Assembly (NCBI GenBank): GCA_038042195.1
Contig: JBBTET010000040.1
Coordinates: 1 to 64,000, forward strand
Source of the DNA: JACRIM01 sp038042195
GTDB taxonomy: Bacteria; Planctomycetota; Phycisphaerae; UBA1845; UTPLA1
Reading direction: 5' to 3'
DNA: 64,000 nt
The notes beneath the pieces are model-generated. The model was not told the DNA's origin. It was given only the letters and a program-made list of their open reading frames with translations, and ran no database searches. A program made the position numbers and the translations under genes. The number at the start of each line of letters is the position of its first letter. The stretch's first letter is position 1. Below, one piece after another: positions 44,810 to 52,771 of this stretch.

Positions 44810-46013
44810 GGGATTCCTCCGCGAAGCTCTTTCCGATGGATGTCATCCACGCCAGGCGGATGAACCCCGCCGCATCCTGATGCGAGAAGTCGCTCTTTTC
44901 AAACGTGGCCACGCTCTTTGAGAAGATCGGGGCATCCGAGTTGATCGTCGCCGCGTAGGGCACCGGTTCCAGATGCACCGTAACCTCACCCGACAGGTGT
45001 TGCATCGCCGCCGTGGCCGCCGCCTGAAGCATGACCCGCTGGTCGGAGAAGAACTCGCCGCGATAGAGCATCGCACCGTACTGCTTCCCAAGCTCGACAT
45101 ACTGATCGAAGGTCGGCTTATTAAGGCTCGTGCGCGCCAGCGCATCGACGGCCACATGGAGTAGCTTCGCCGCCGGGTTGATGTACAGCCCGCGCGACTT
45201 CACACCCGTGAAACGGTTTTCAATGACCAAGTCCCACGCCCACGGTTCCGAACGATAGTCGTGGTTCAACGTCGCAACCAATTCCGCCAGCGGCAACCGT
45301 TCACCGTTGTAGGCAATCGGTACGCCCTGCTCAAACTTGATCGTCGCGATCCGTGAGCCGGTCCCTTTCTTCGCGCCCCCAGCGAAACGATTCGCTACGC
45401 CACTGAGCACTTGATCGATGTTGACCGTCGCCGTCGGGTCTTCGAGCGGCCCGCCCTCGACGCTGAGATGCCAGAGATTCTCGTCGAGGCTGAAATCCTT
45501 GGTCAGCGAATAATCGCCTGCGATCCCGTGTGTGTGCAGATAGGCGATCATGTCGCTTCGACCGCCAAGGTTCCACACCTTCCACGGAGCCAGCACCTTG
45601 CACTCCGGGGCCAGTGAGCGGTAGGCGAATTCAAAGCGAATCTGATCGTTGCCCTTGCCGGTTGCGCCGTGGACGAGCGTCGCGCCGCCAAGCTTCTTGG
45701 CGAGTCGCACCTGCTCGGCTGCAATGAACGGACGAGCTAATGCGGTGCCGAGATGGTACGTCCCCTCGTAGGTCGCCCCCAACCCGATCACCCACGGCAG
45801 TACCTGTTGGCACATCGCCGGTCGAGCATCACGAATCTCGGCGGACGTCGCGCCAAGTTGCAGGGCCTTCTCGCACAGTGCAGGGAGGTCTTCTTCCTGT
45901 CCGACATCAACGAGTACCGCGTGAACCTCATAGCCGCGCTCGCGCAGCCAGATCACGATGGTCGTCGTGTCCAATCCGCCCGAATAGGCCAACACACACT
46001 TCTTATCTCTCAT
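44715..46013 (-). CDS. argG: Argininosuccinate synthase
   Basis: ATP-dependent joining of citrulline and aspartate. From ATG 46013 the protein has 432 residues. The PP-loop is AYSGGLDTT (9-17), followed by ALARPFIAAEQVRLAKKLGG, HGATGKGNDQIRFEFAYRSL and DYSLTKDFSLDENLWHLSVE. The frame opens further upstream, inside argR, but MRDKKCVLAYSGG is the normal N-terminus. The usual C-terminal motif (DAAGFIRLAW) is followed by about 45 extra residues encoded within the argH start region. The start overlaps argR by 11 bases. Confidence 0.94.
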   Translation of the reverse strand: MRDKKCVLAYSGGLDTTTIVIWLRERGYEVHAVLVDVGQEEDLPALCEKALQLGATSAEIRDARPAMCQQVLPWVIGLGATYEGTYHLGTALARPFIAAEQVRLAKKLGGATLVHGATGKGNDQIRFEFAYRSLAPECKVLAPWKVWNLGGRSDMIAYLHTHGIAGDYSLTKDFSLDENLWHLSVEGGPLEDPTATVNIDQVLSGVANRFAGGAKKGTGSRIATIKFEQGVPIAYNGERLPLAELVATLNHDYRSEPWAWDLVIENRFTGVKSRGLYINPAAKLLHVAVDALARTSLNKPTFDQYVELGKQYGAMLYRGEFFSDQRVMLQAAATAAMQHLSGEVTVHLEPVPYAATINSDAPIFSKSVATFEKSDFSHQDAAGFIRLAWMTSIGKSFAEESHDGVVETGDATSSDLRQTKSLPGGRLVSTAV

Positions 46014-46455
46014 GCTTGTCTCCAAACCATTGTGCCAACCGGCGCAGGGCCACAACCTGCGACCGGCGATTTTTCGTGGCCACGAAAATCGTGTCGTCAC
46101 CGGCCAATGTCCCAGTAATGGACGGCTCGGCGGCGTGGTCGATCTTCACCGCCAACGGCTGAGCCGCGCCCATCGCCGTTCGAATCACCGTGAGGTGCGG
46201 CCCACAGGTCGTGTAACTCACGACGGCTGCGCCGAATTGCGCCTCCAGCGCCGGGACATTGGACCGCTCGACAATCTCATACCGACCTCGCACCTTGCGA
46301 ATCTCCAACTCCACAAGATCACGGCTTAGGGTTGACTGGTCCACGGCCACGCCGCGCCCGCGAAGTGCCTTTCGCAACTCCGACTGCGTCCCAACCGCGC
46401 CGGCCGTCACGATCTTCCGGATCGCGCCCTGGCGTTCATCCTTGGTGAGCGTCAT
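46003..46455 (-). CDS. argR: Arginine repressor ArgR
   Basis: A 150-residue hexameric-type repressor that senses arginine. The N-terminal winged helix (QGAIRKIVTAGAVGTQSELR, then VAVDQSTLSRDLVELEIRKV) contains the SxSRD-like recognition segment. The C-terminal domain has GPHLTVIRTAMGAAQPLAVK, then AAEPSITGTLAGDDTIFVAT, matching the arginine-binding GTIAGDDT motif. It is the first gene of the operon, and a palindrome overlaps its promoter, which fits autoregulation. The ATG lies so close to the -10 box that the mRNA may be nearly leaderless. Confidence 0.95.
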   Translation of the reverse strand: MTLTKDERQGAIRKIVTAGAVGTQSELRKALRGRGVAVDQSTLSRDLVELEIRKVRGRYEIVERSNVPALEAQFGAAVVSYTTCGPHLTVIRTAMGAAQPLAVKIDHAAEPSITGTLAGDDTIFVATKNRRSQVVALRRLAQWFGDKHER

Positions 46456-46462
46456 ACCACCC

Positions 46463-46491
46463 AGTATAGCATACTATGCACAAGTATGCAA
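46463..46491 (-). promoter_or_regulatory. argR operon promoter with overlapping palindromic operator
   Basis: On the minus strand TTGCAT (46491-46486), 17 bases, TATACT (46468-46463). The spacer and -35 hold the inverted repeat GCATACT-N7-AGTATGC (plus-strand 46469-46489), a likely ArgR site, although it does not copy the E. coli ARG box. The expected transcription start is within a base or two of the ATG at 46455. Confidence 0.55.
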
Positions 46492-46641
46492 CATCTATTG
46501 CGGACGCATTTTCGGTCACTGCATCCGACTTCGATAGGGATCTTCAGGCACCGAGTACGCATGAATCATGAAGGGATGGGAGAGGCTGAAAGACCTCGAG
46601 CAATACGCCTCACTTTCTCTTCGAAGTCGGGTGAAAACCCC

Positions 46642-46664
46642 AACCCATTGCCATTCAATGGGTT
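46642..46664 (+). ncRNA. Hairpin in the rpmI upstream region
   Basis: AACCCATTG, loop CCATT, CAATGGGTT: a perfect 9-bp stem in the 349-base gap between argR and rpmI, followed by AACGGAGG rather than a T run. It lies upstream of the proposed rpmI promoter, so it could be the end of an unseen transcript, a regulator site, or part of a leader if a further upstream promoter is used. The rest of 46456-46804 shows no gene, and infC is not there. Confidence 0.3.
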
Positions 46665-46730
46665 AACGGAGGCACCCATCTGCTCGCACCTAACTTGATC
46701 CCCAAGTCACCCGCGAGACCCATCCCCCAT

Positions 46731-46759
46731 TTGCAACACCCAACCCCATCCTCTAAACT
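46731..46759 (+). promoter_or_regulatory. rpmI-rplT promoter candidate
   Basis: TTGCAA (46731-46736), 17 bases, TAAACT (46754-46759). A start near 46766 would leave a leader of about 40 bases that includes GGGAGAG before the ATG at 46805. Confidence 0.45.
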
Positions 46760-46804
46760 ACTTGGCTCGCTATTCCAAAAGCCTATCCGACCGGGAGAGT
46801 CGTT

Positions 46805-47002
46805 ATGCCAAAAATGAAGCGGCACAAGGGTGTGGCCAAGCGGTTCAAAGTGACCGCCAACGGCAAGGTCAAGTACAAGAAGGGCGGCTCCGGCCACCTG
46901 ATGAGCCACAAGAGCGGAAATCGCTCGCGCGGCCTCGCCAAGAAGGGTATCCTCGACAACGCGCCGCTGAGTGCCAAGATCATTCGCGCCCTGCTCCCCT
47001 GA
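46805..47002 (+). CDS. rpmI: Ribosomal protein bL35
   Basis: A 65-residue basic protein of the large subunit: MPKMKRHKGVAKRFKVTANG, GHLMSHKSGNRSRGLAKKG and the C-terminal IIRALLP are typical. ATG start after GGGAGAG. rplT follows 31 bases downstream. In most bacteria infC precedes this pair; here the upstream neighbour is divergent argR. Confidence 0.97.
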   Translation: MPKMKRHKGVAKRFKVTANGKVKYKKGGSGHLMSHKSGNRSRGLAKKGILDNAPLSAKIIRALLP

Positions 47003-47033
47003 GTCGAAACCGCAACTGACGGAGACGTAAGTC

Positions 47034-47399
47034 ATGCCACGAACCGCTGGACATGTTGCCCATAAGAAAAAAGTCCGCCGCATACTGAAGGCGGCCAAGG
47101 GCTATTACGGCGCTCGAAGCAAGTTGCTTCGCTCGGCGCGGGACACCGTGCTTCGTGCCGGCGTCTATGCCTTCCGGGATCGCCGCGCTCGAAAGCGGGA
47201 CTTCCGCTCGCTCTGGATCACGCGCATCACCGCCGCCTGTCGCGCCCGGGGATTCGCCTACAACAAGTTCATCCGCGGCCTGAAGAACGCGCTGTGCGAC
47301 CTCAATCGCAAGATGCTCAGCGAGATTGCCATCGCCGACCCGACGGCCTTCGATATGCTCGTCGACATGGCCCGCAAGAACCTGGCCAAGGCGGCCTGA
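47034..47399 (+). CDS. rplT: Ribosomal protein bL20
   Basis: A 121-residue rRNA-binding protein needed early in large-subunit assembly. KKVRRILKAAKGYYGARSKL, YAFRDRRARKRDFRSLWITR and INA-like ACRARGFAYNKFIRGLKNA are the L20 pattern. ATG start after GGAGAC. In other bacteria bL20 represses its own operon through a leader structure; none is proved here. A strong terminator follows at 47424-47454. Confidence 0.97.
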   Translation: MPRTAGHVAHKKKVRRILKAAKGYYGARSKLLRSARDTVLRAGVYAFRDRRARKRDFRSLWITRITAACRARGFAYNKFIRGLKNALCDLNRKMLSEIAIADPTAFDMLVDMARKNLAKAA

Positions 47400-47423
47400 C
47401 GTTCGAGTTTCAATGAACCCCCC

Positions 47424-47454
47424 AGGCGTCGGCCATATGGCACGACGCCTTTTT
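47424..47454 (+). terminator. Rho-independent terminator after rplT
   Basis: AGGCGTC (47424-47430) and GACGCCT (47444-47450) form a perfect 7-bp stem; the loop contains the further palindrome GCCATATGGC. A T5 run follows. It ends only 11 bases before the next gene's ATG. Confidence 0.85.
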
Positions 47455-47465
47455 CATGCGCACCC

Positions 47466-48119
47466 ATGACTAACATCGGCGTCATCTTCGACATGGACGG
47501 CGTCCTCGTGGACAGCGGGCCGGCCCACCTGGAAAGCTGGCGGATGCTGGCCCGGGAGTTGAGCTGTGACATCACGGCGGCGCAGTTCGCCCACTGCTTC
47601 GGCCAGCGCAGCAGTGAGATCATCACGCACACATTCGGCATTACAAACCCCGACGAGATCGCCCGGCTCGATGCGCGAAAGGAGGGCCTCTATCGCGATC
47701 TGATTCGGGGCCGAGTGCCAGCCATGGCGGGTGCGACGGAGTTGGTGAGAGTGCTTCACGAGGCTGGTGTTCGCCTCGCGGTGGGTTCGTCCGGTCCGCC
47801 GGAGAATGTGGCGTTGGTTTGCGAGGAGATGGGTCTGTCGCACTTCTTGTCGGCCATCATCACCGGCAACGACGTGCAGCGTGGCAAGCCCGACCCGCAG
47901 GTGTTCCTCCTTGCGGCTGAACAAATGGGGTTGGCGACGGCGCGATGTGTTGTGATTGAGGACGCCCCTGTCGGGATTGAGGCCTCCCATCGCGCGGGGA
48001 TGAAGTGCATCGCACTTGCGAGTTCACATGGTACGGAAGCACTGTCACATGCCGAACTCGTGGTGTCGAGCCTGAGTGAAACCGTACTATTGGCCGTTCA
48101 CGATTTGGTGGGACGATAA
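47466..48119 (+). CDS. HAD-superfamily phosphatase, beta-phosphoglucomutase-like
   Basis: A 217-residue haloacid-dehalogenase hydrolase. Motif I is FDMDGVLVDSGP (nucleophile Asp), motif II is VGSSGPP, motif III lysine is in RGKPDPQVFLLAA, and motif IV is VIEDAPVGIEASHRAGM. The helical cap between motifs I and II fits beta-phosphoglucomutase or sugar-phosphate phosphatases. It begins 11 bases beyond the rplT terminator with no Shine-Dalgarno visible, so it depends on read-through or on a promoter within the terminator. Confidence 0.87.
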   Translation: MTNIGVIFDMDGVLVDSGPAHLESWRMLARELSCDITAAQFAHCFGQRSSEIITHTFGITNPDEIARLDARKEGLYRDLIRGRVPAMAGATELVRVLHEAGVRLAVGSSGPPENVALVCEEMGLSHFLSAIITGNDVQRGKPDPQVFLLAAEQMGLATARCVVIEDAPVGIEASHRAGMKCIALASSHGTEALSHAELVVSSLSETVLLAVHDLVGR

Positions 48120-48121
48120 CG

Positions 48122-48595
48122 TCAGTTGTTTAGCGCCCCTTGATCGATCCAGTCTCGAATCAAATTGATGTCTGACTGGCTCAGTGGTGAGCGAAGGAAC
48201 GGCATCCGAATCCCCACCGGCGGATTGTCGGAACTGATCTTCAGATAGAGGAGGCTTTGCGCGGAATTGCCGGGAACGACTCGTGTCAGGGTTGAATCCT
48301 GATCGCTAGGCATGTTCACCAGAAGGCCGTGCGCGTTACCCGCCGTCAGATAGAGCGTGATGCCTTGATCGTCGGCAAACCCGCCAGGCTTGTGGCAGAT
48401 CGCACAATTCGCACTGAAGATCGGCTGAATCTGATTGGCAAACGAGATGACGCCGTCCGACGGCATGCCGTCCGGTTGAGTGTTGGCGGGGGGCATGTCC
48501 AATGGAACGCCCGTCACCATGCACGTCCCACCCATCATCGCAGCGCAGAGAGGCAGGATGATCAGGTGTGATCGAGCGTAGGTCCAGAAACTCAT
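48122..48595 (-). CDS. Heme-c-binding exported protein (planctomycete cytochrome type)
   Basis: About 157 residues if started at ATG 48595; the frame is open to 48718 and the start is uncertain. An N-terminal hydrophobic stretch (SHLIILPLCAAMMGGTC) suggests export, perhaps as a lipoprotein. One heme-c motif, CAICH, follows QIQPIFSANC, as in PSCyt1-type domains of planctomycetes. The C-terminus has RMPFLRSPLSQSDINLIRDW, supplying methionine and the usual helix, then IDQGAL. It probably transfers electrons or binds heme outside the membrane. It is convergent with the HAD gene, two bases apart. Confidence 0.78.
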   Translation of the reverse strand: MSFWTYARSHLIILPLCAAMMGGTCMVTGVPLDMPPANTQPDGMPSDGVISFANQIQPIFSANCAICHKPGGFADDQGITLYLTAGNAHGLLVNMPSDQDSTLTRVVPGNSAQSLLYLKISSDNPPVGIRMPFLRSPLSQSDINLIRDWIDQGALNN

Positions 48596-48773
48596 GAAAA
48601 GTTGTTTACAGCGCGGGGATGATCTTGTAGACCTGATTTGGTTTAGCATGGAAATTCTCTTCTTCAAGATTGCTTGACCGGTCGTTTGTCGGGCTGCGGC
48701 CCTTGTTGCAAGATTCACCCTCAGAGTTTAACCCTTCAGCATAGATGCCATTGAATCAAACCCTGCAAGTTAG

Positions 48774-48810
48774 ATACCACCCGTCTCCATGGCCGTGGGA
48801 GGAGTGGTAT
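48774..48810. repeat. Imperfect hairpin in intergenic region
   Basis: ATACCAC (48774-48780) pairs with GTGGTAT (48804-48810), and an inner CTCC/GGAG pair strengthens the stem. It lies in the 363-base gap between the heme protein start (48595) and the lipoprotein gene. No T run follows. Apart from this and a promoter-like TTGACA, I see nothing in the gap. Confidence 0.3.
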
Positions 48811-48881
48811 TATCACGATTCGACCTTAGCGAGTCGTGTGTATGGACACAATGGCTGTGTGTGGTTGAACAAGTGGTTTGG

Positions 48882-48910
48882 TTGACAGGCGCTCGGCATC
48901 GATCTAAGTT
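48882..48910 (+). promoter_or_regulatory. Promoter candidate for the 48959 lipoprotein gene
   Basis: A perfect TTGACA at 48882-48887 is followed after 17 bases by TAAGTT (48905-48910). The -10 match is weak, so the call rests mainly on the -35 box and the position, about 50 bases before the start codon. Confidence 0.4.
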
Positions 48911-48958
48911 AGGCCTTGTTCCAAACTGAATCGACCTTTCTAGCAAGGATCAGGTGCC

Positions 48959-49612
48959 GTGATCTCCCATCATATTCGTCGGATATCTCCGATGAGCCTC
49001 TTTTCTGTTGCACTGCTCGCTGGCTGCGGATCGGCCCGCACGGTCGCCGTATCCGACACGTCAACCCAGACAGACTACAAGGTTCGCATCCAGCGAAACA
49101 GCTCGGCGTCAACCTCCGACACGATAGCGGCTCCGGCTCGTGATCTCGCGTTTGAAGTCTCAGGCTTCGCCGGTGCGACGGTTGGCACCGACAAGTCCGA
49201 TGAGAAAACGTCCGTAACGCAGGCCGCAATCGTTGATGCGTTCGTAAGAGCAATGGTCGAAGCGCGGCGAAATCGCGGCCAAACGACGGGCGACTTCACC
49301 ACGAAGATCGGTCCGCGTGTCACCATCGTTCACCGTCAGATCGGTGACGGATACGAAGCACAGATCACGCTCATGGCGCGCGGCGTCGATACGACTTTCA
49401 TCGTCCGCGACGGCGTCCTCAAACATGAGCCGCACGATCTCAAGCTGCTGCGTCAGGTCTTCGACGAAACCAACGGCGAGTTCGCCCTGCTCGGCACGAC
49501 GTGGAAGCCGGTCCAGCGCGGCTGCGAGGCGCGCGTCGCGTGCTACCAGCCGGCGGGCATGGAGGGGGCGGTCGCCGGCGCGACGGCGGAGACCTCGACT
49601 CCGACGCCGTAA
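48959..49612 (+). CDS. Hypothetical lipoprotein
   Basis: A 217-residue protein with GTG start after AAGGA. The leader MSLFSVALLAGC carries a good lipobox. The mature protein is Ser/Thr-rich at first (STSDTIAAPARDLAF). A mixed alpha/beta region follows (VTQAAIVDAFVRAMVEARRN, then the strands GPRVTIVHRQIGDGYEAQIT and DTTFIVRDGVL). Then LLRQVFDETNGEFALLGTTW precedes two cysteines, CEARVAC, that could form a disulfide. Pro/Thr-rich end. No family recognised. The next gene starts 12 bases later on the same strand. Confidence 0.65.
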   Translation: MISHHIRRISPMSLFSVALLAGCGSARTVAVSDTSTQTDYKVRIQRNSSASTSDTIAAPARDLAFEVSGFAGATVGTDKSDEKTSVTQAAIVDAFVRAMVEARRNRGQTTGDFTTKIGPRVTIVHRQIGDGYEAQITLMARGVDTTFIVRDGVLKHEPHDLKLLRQVFDETNGEFALLGTTWKPVQRGCEARVACYQPAGMEGAVAGATAETSTPTP

Positions 49613-49624
49613 GCAACCATTTGC

Positions 49625-51352
49625 GTGACTCGAATCTTGAACTCCACTTCCGAACTGTGCGCATTGCTACTTCCCCGGCCGCAGCGGATGCGCCGATTGC
49701 GCGGGGTATGTGATGCGAAGCGCCTTCGCCAGCCGGACATTCAACGTGCGAAACATCCGCGAGGGGATCAGTGGTTCTGCCTGAGCATTCGAGCGGATGG
49801 CGTGATGCTGCGCGCGGGGGGAGAGGCCGGTGAGAGGTATGGCCGGCTCGCGTTGGAGCAATTGGGCGTTGGCGCACAGCGCGCCGTGCCCGCGGTGGAG
49901 ATTGAGGATTGGCCTGACTTCGCCGTGCGCGGCGTGATGTTGGACATCAGCCGTGACAAGGTGCCGACGATGGCGACGCTACGGCAACTCGTCGATCAAT
50001 TGTCCGGGCTGCGGATCAACCAACTGCAACTCTACACGGAGCACACCTTCGCCTATCGCGGGCATGAAAAGGTCTGGCGCGGATGTTCACCGATGACAGC
50101 GACACAGGCACGGGCACTTGATGCGTACTGCGCGGCGCGCGGCGTGGAGTTGGTTCCGAACCAAAACTCGTTTGGCCATATGGAGCGATGGCTCAAGCAC
50201 GAGCCGTATCGGCGACTGGCGGAGACGACGGGTCCGTGGAAGACGCCGTGGGGGACGACGCGAGATTACCCGACGACGCTGACACCGGGTGATCCGGGAT
50301 CGCTGCGGCTGATGACGGGGCTGTACGATCAACTGCTGCCGAACTTTCAGAGTCGGCTGTTCAACGTTGGCTGCGACGAGACGTTCGAGCTTGGGCAGGG
50401 GCGCAGCGCAGAGGAGTGTCGAAAACACGGCGTGGGTCGGGTGTATCTGGATTATTTGTTGAAGCTGCACCGTACTGTCCGGCAGCGCGGGCGGCGGATG
50501 ATGTTCTGGAGCGACATCATTCACGAGCACCCGGAGTTGATCCGTCATCTGCCGCGCGACGTGATCCCGCTGGTTTGGGGGTATGAGGCGGATCATCCGT
50601 TCATGAAGCAGTGCGGCGAGCTGAAGCGTTGCGGGCTGGAGTTCTACGTCTGCCCCGGCACATCGAGTTGGTGCAGCTTCTCCGGGCGCACGACGAACGC
50701 GATGGCGAATCTGCGGAACGCGGCGGCCGCGGGGAAGAAGCACGGGGCGACAGGATATTTGATTACGGACTGGGGCGACTACGGGCATCGGCAGTACGAG
50801 CCGGTGAGCTACGGGCCGATTTTGGACGGGGCGGCGTTGAGTTGGTGCGCGAAGAGCAACGCGGGGATCGATGCTGGGCGCGAGGTGAGTCGATGTTTCT
50901 TCGGCGATGCAACAAGCAAGTTTGGGTCGCTGTGGCTAGAGGCGGGGTGTGTGCATGAAGCATCGGGCATTTCGATCAAGAATCGAACGGTGTTGTTCAC
51001 AATGATGGACACGCCGCTCACGGAGATACCAAGGATCAAGGGGCTGTCGGCCAAAAGGATCGCGGCAATGCGGCGGGCGATAGCGACGCTGAAGAAAAAG
51101 GTTCGCACAGCAGACCCTACAACGGGCGAGTTAGCCGCGACGCTGAATGTGCTTGATCACGCCTGCCGGCGGGGCGAATCGGCGTTCATGCGAACAGGCA
51201 CAGAGCAGAAGAAGCTCATTCGTGATTTGGCAAAAGACCTGAAAAAAATCGTCGCAACGCATCAGCGACTGTGGAAAGCGAGAAATCGACCGGGCGGATT
51301 GAGTTCCAGCGTCAGCTACTTTGAGAATGCGCTGCGGGCCTACAAATCCTAG
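49625..51352 (+). CDS. Glycoside hydrolase family 20-like protein
   Basis: A 575-residue putative beta-N-acetylhexosaminidase. After a short N-terminal domain (about 1-90) the TIM barrel begins WPDFAVRGVMLDISRDKVPT, the GH20 entry motif. The catalytic Asp-Glu pair is in LFNVGCDETFELG, where most GH20 enzymes read HIGGDE. MMFWSDIIHEHPELI and GYLITDWGDYGHRQYEP are also typical. The C-terminal 120 residues are helical. No signal peptide is obvious, so it may act in the cytoplasm on imported or recycled sugars. GTG start without a clear Shine-Dalgarno; it is convergent with the HMG-CoA lyase gene (four-base overlap). Confidence 0.82.
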   Translation: MTRILNSTSELCALLLPRPQRMRRLRGVCDAKRLRQPDIQRAKHPRGDQWFCLSIRADGVMLRAGGEAGERYGRLALEQLGVGAQRAVPAVEIEDWPDFAVRGVMLDISRDKVPTMATLRQLVDQLSGLRINQLQLYTEHTFAYRGHEKVWRGCSPMTATQARALDAYCAARGVELVPNQNSFGHMERWLKHEPYRRLAETTGPWKTPWGTTRDYPTTLTPGDPGSLRLMTGLYDQLLPNFQSRLFNVGCDETFELGQGRSAEECRKHGVGRVYLDYLLKLHRTVRQRGRRMMFWSDIIHEHPELIRHLPRDVIPLVWGYEADHPFMKQCGELKRCGLEFYVCPGTSSWCSFSGRTTNAMANLRNAAAAGKKHGATGYLITDWGDYGHRQYEPVSYGPILDGAALSWCAKSNAGIDAGREVSRCFFGDATSKFGSLWLEAGCVHEASGISIKNRTVLFTMMDTPLTEIPRIKGLSAKRIAAMRRAIATLKKKVRTADPTTGELAATLNVLDHACRRGESAFMRTGTEQKKLIRDLAKDLKKIVATHQRLWKARNRPGGLSSSVSYFENALRAYKS

Positions 51353-52251
51353 CCCCGATTCAACCGTCGCCACTGCCTGCTCGGCAATCGCCGATTCAAA
51401 TGTGTGGCGATGGTCGACGACGCTTCGGCAAGTTTGGTGAGATTCACGCCCGTGGCGATCCCCATTCGCTCCAGCATGTAGACCAAGTCCTCCGTGGCGA
51501 GATTGCCCGATGCGCCCGGCGCATACGGACAACCACCCAGTCCGCCGGCGGAGGCGTCGAAGGTGGTGATGCCGAGTTGCAGACCGGCGAGGACGTTGGC
51601 GAGGGCGGTGCCGTAGGTGTCGTGGAAGTGCAGGGCGATCTTCTCTCGCGTGATTTTTTCCAGCAGGATGCCGACCGTCTCGAACACGTCCTTGGGTGAC
51701 GCCGCGCCGATCGTGTCGCTGATGGCGACCTCGTCCACGCCCATGTTGAGTAGACGTTGTGTAACGTCGAGTACTTTTTCTTTTGCGATGTCGCCCTCGT
51801 AGGGACAGACAAAACTCGTCGAGACGTAACCGCGAACGGTGAGCCCGGCGGCCAGCGCCTTCGACACCACCGGCGCGAAGACCACCAGCGACTCGGCGAT
51901 GGTCATGTTGATGTTCTTTTTGGTAAACGACTCCGACGCAGCCGTGAACACGGCCACGCGACGGATGCCGGACTCGATGGCGCGGTCGAGGCCTTTTTCA
52001 TTGGGAGCCAGCGCGGAAAATGTGACTCCGGGAGCGACGGGCAACCCCTTCACGACCTCCTTCGCATCAGCAAGCTGCGGCACAGCCTTGGGACTGACGA
52101 ACGACGTGGCCTCAATGTGTGTCAGTCCCGCCTCTACGAGCTTGTGAATGAATGCGAGCTTCGTCGCGGTGGGAATGCTCTCCTTCTCATTCTGCAACCC
52201 ATCGCGCGGGCCGACCTCGACGATGGTGACGCGATCAGGCAGAGGCGACAT
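51349..52251 (-). CDS. liuE: Hydroxymethylglutaryl-CoA lyase
   Basis: Cleaves HMG-CoA to acetyl-CoA and acetoacetate, last step of leucine degradation. The 300-residue DRE-TIM protein starts MSPLPDRVTIVEVGPRDGLQ, the standard N-terminus (the frame opens at 52266). Later motifs are HIEATSFVSPKAVPQLADA, VDEVAISDTIGAASPKDV, HFHDTYGTALANVLAGL and the signature GLGGCPYAPGASGNLATED with its catalytic cysteine. It overlaps the biotin-carrier gene by 17 bases and ends the liu-type operon. Confidence 0.93.
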   Translation of the reverse strand: MSPLPDRVTIVEVGPRDGLQNEKESIPTATKLAFIHKLVEAGLTHIEATSFVSPKAVPQLADAKEVVKGLPVAPGVTFSALAPNEKGLDRAIESGIRRVAVFTAASESFTKKNINMTIAESLVVFAPVVSKALAAGLTVRGYVSTSFVCPYEGDIAKEKVLDVTQRLLNMGVDEVAISDTIGAASPKDVFETVGILLEKITREKIALHFHDTYGTALANVLAGLQLGITTFDASAGGLGGCPYAPGASGNLATEDLVYMLERMGIATGVNLTKLAEASSTIATHLNRRLPSRQWRRLNRG

Positions 52252-52771
52252 GGCCATCCTCCGCAAACGTCACCAGCACCGCGCCCATCTCCACCAACTG
52301 CCCCGGCTTGCAGCGGACCTCCTTCACGCGACCGGCGTGCGGCGCGGAAAGCGTCATCTCCATCTTCATGGACTCCATGATCACGAGCGGAGCGTGGGCC
52401 TCGAACACTGCGCCGGGCGTCGCGTTAATTTTCAGCACGGTGCCGGGCATGGGGGCTTGCAGGTGCGACTGCTTCGCGGCCGTCGTACTACCGGTCGAAC
52501 GGCGGGCGGCGCGGTCCATGATCTCCAGCTTGTGGATTCGCCCGCGCAGCCAGACATGCAGCACGTCGCCTTTTTTCATGATCCGAAAGGGCAACACGCG
52601 GCCTTGCACACGGAGCCAGCCCGCGCCCGATCCGGTGGATTCCATTTCGACGCTGGACACTCGGTCCCCGGTTGTGATCTGGTAGGTCACACGATCCTTG
52701 GCATCGGTGCGCTGGAGGACGACTTCGATGGGGTCGCCCGCACCGTCCGGCTTAAGAAGCAGCTTCGTCAT
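52235..52771 (-). CDS. Biotin carboxyl carrier protein of an acyl-CoA carboxylase
   Basis: 178 residues from ATG 52771. The C-terminal biotinyl domain (about 105-172) reads QAPMPGTVLKINATPG, then ESMKMEM, where K136 is the biotinylation site, then GRVKEVRCKPGQLVEMGAVL. The N-terminal 100 residues match the linker/BT-like region that joins carboxylase and carrier in fused alpha subunits such as MccA. So this looks like a naturally split alpha subunit: its ATG overlaps the carboxylase stop (TGATG). It probably carries CO2 for methylcrotonyl-CoA carboxylation. Confidence 0.9.
   Translation of the reverse strand: MTKLLLKPDGAGDPIEVVLQRTDAKDRVTYQITTGDRVSSVEMESTGSGAGWLRVQGRVLPFRIMKKGDVLHVWLRGRIHKLEIMDRAARRSTGSTTAAKQSHLQAPMPGTVLKINATPGAVFEAHAPLVIMESMKMEMTLSAPHAGRVKEVRCKPGQLVEMGAVLVTFAEDGHVASA

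Noticed and set aside
46486..46698. 70-residue frame between argR and rpmI, and a possible non-AUG infC start after GGAGG at 46668
   Set aside because: The small frame has no domain, and the frame after GGAGG stops within six codons; no IF3-like sequence is present.
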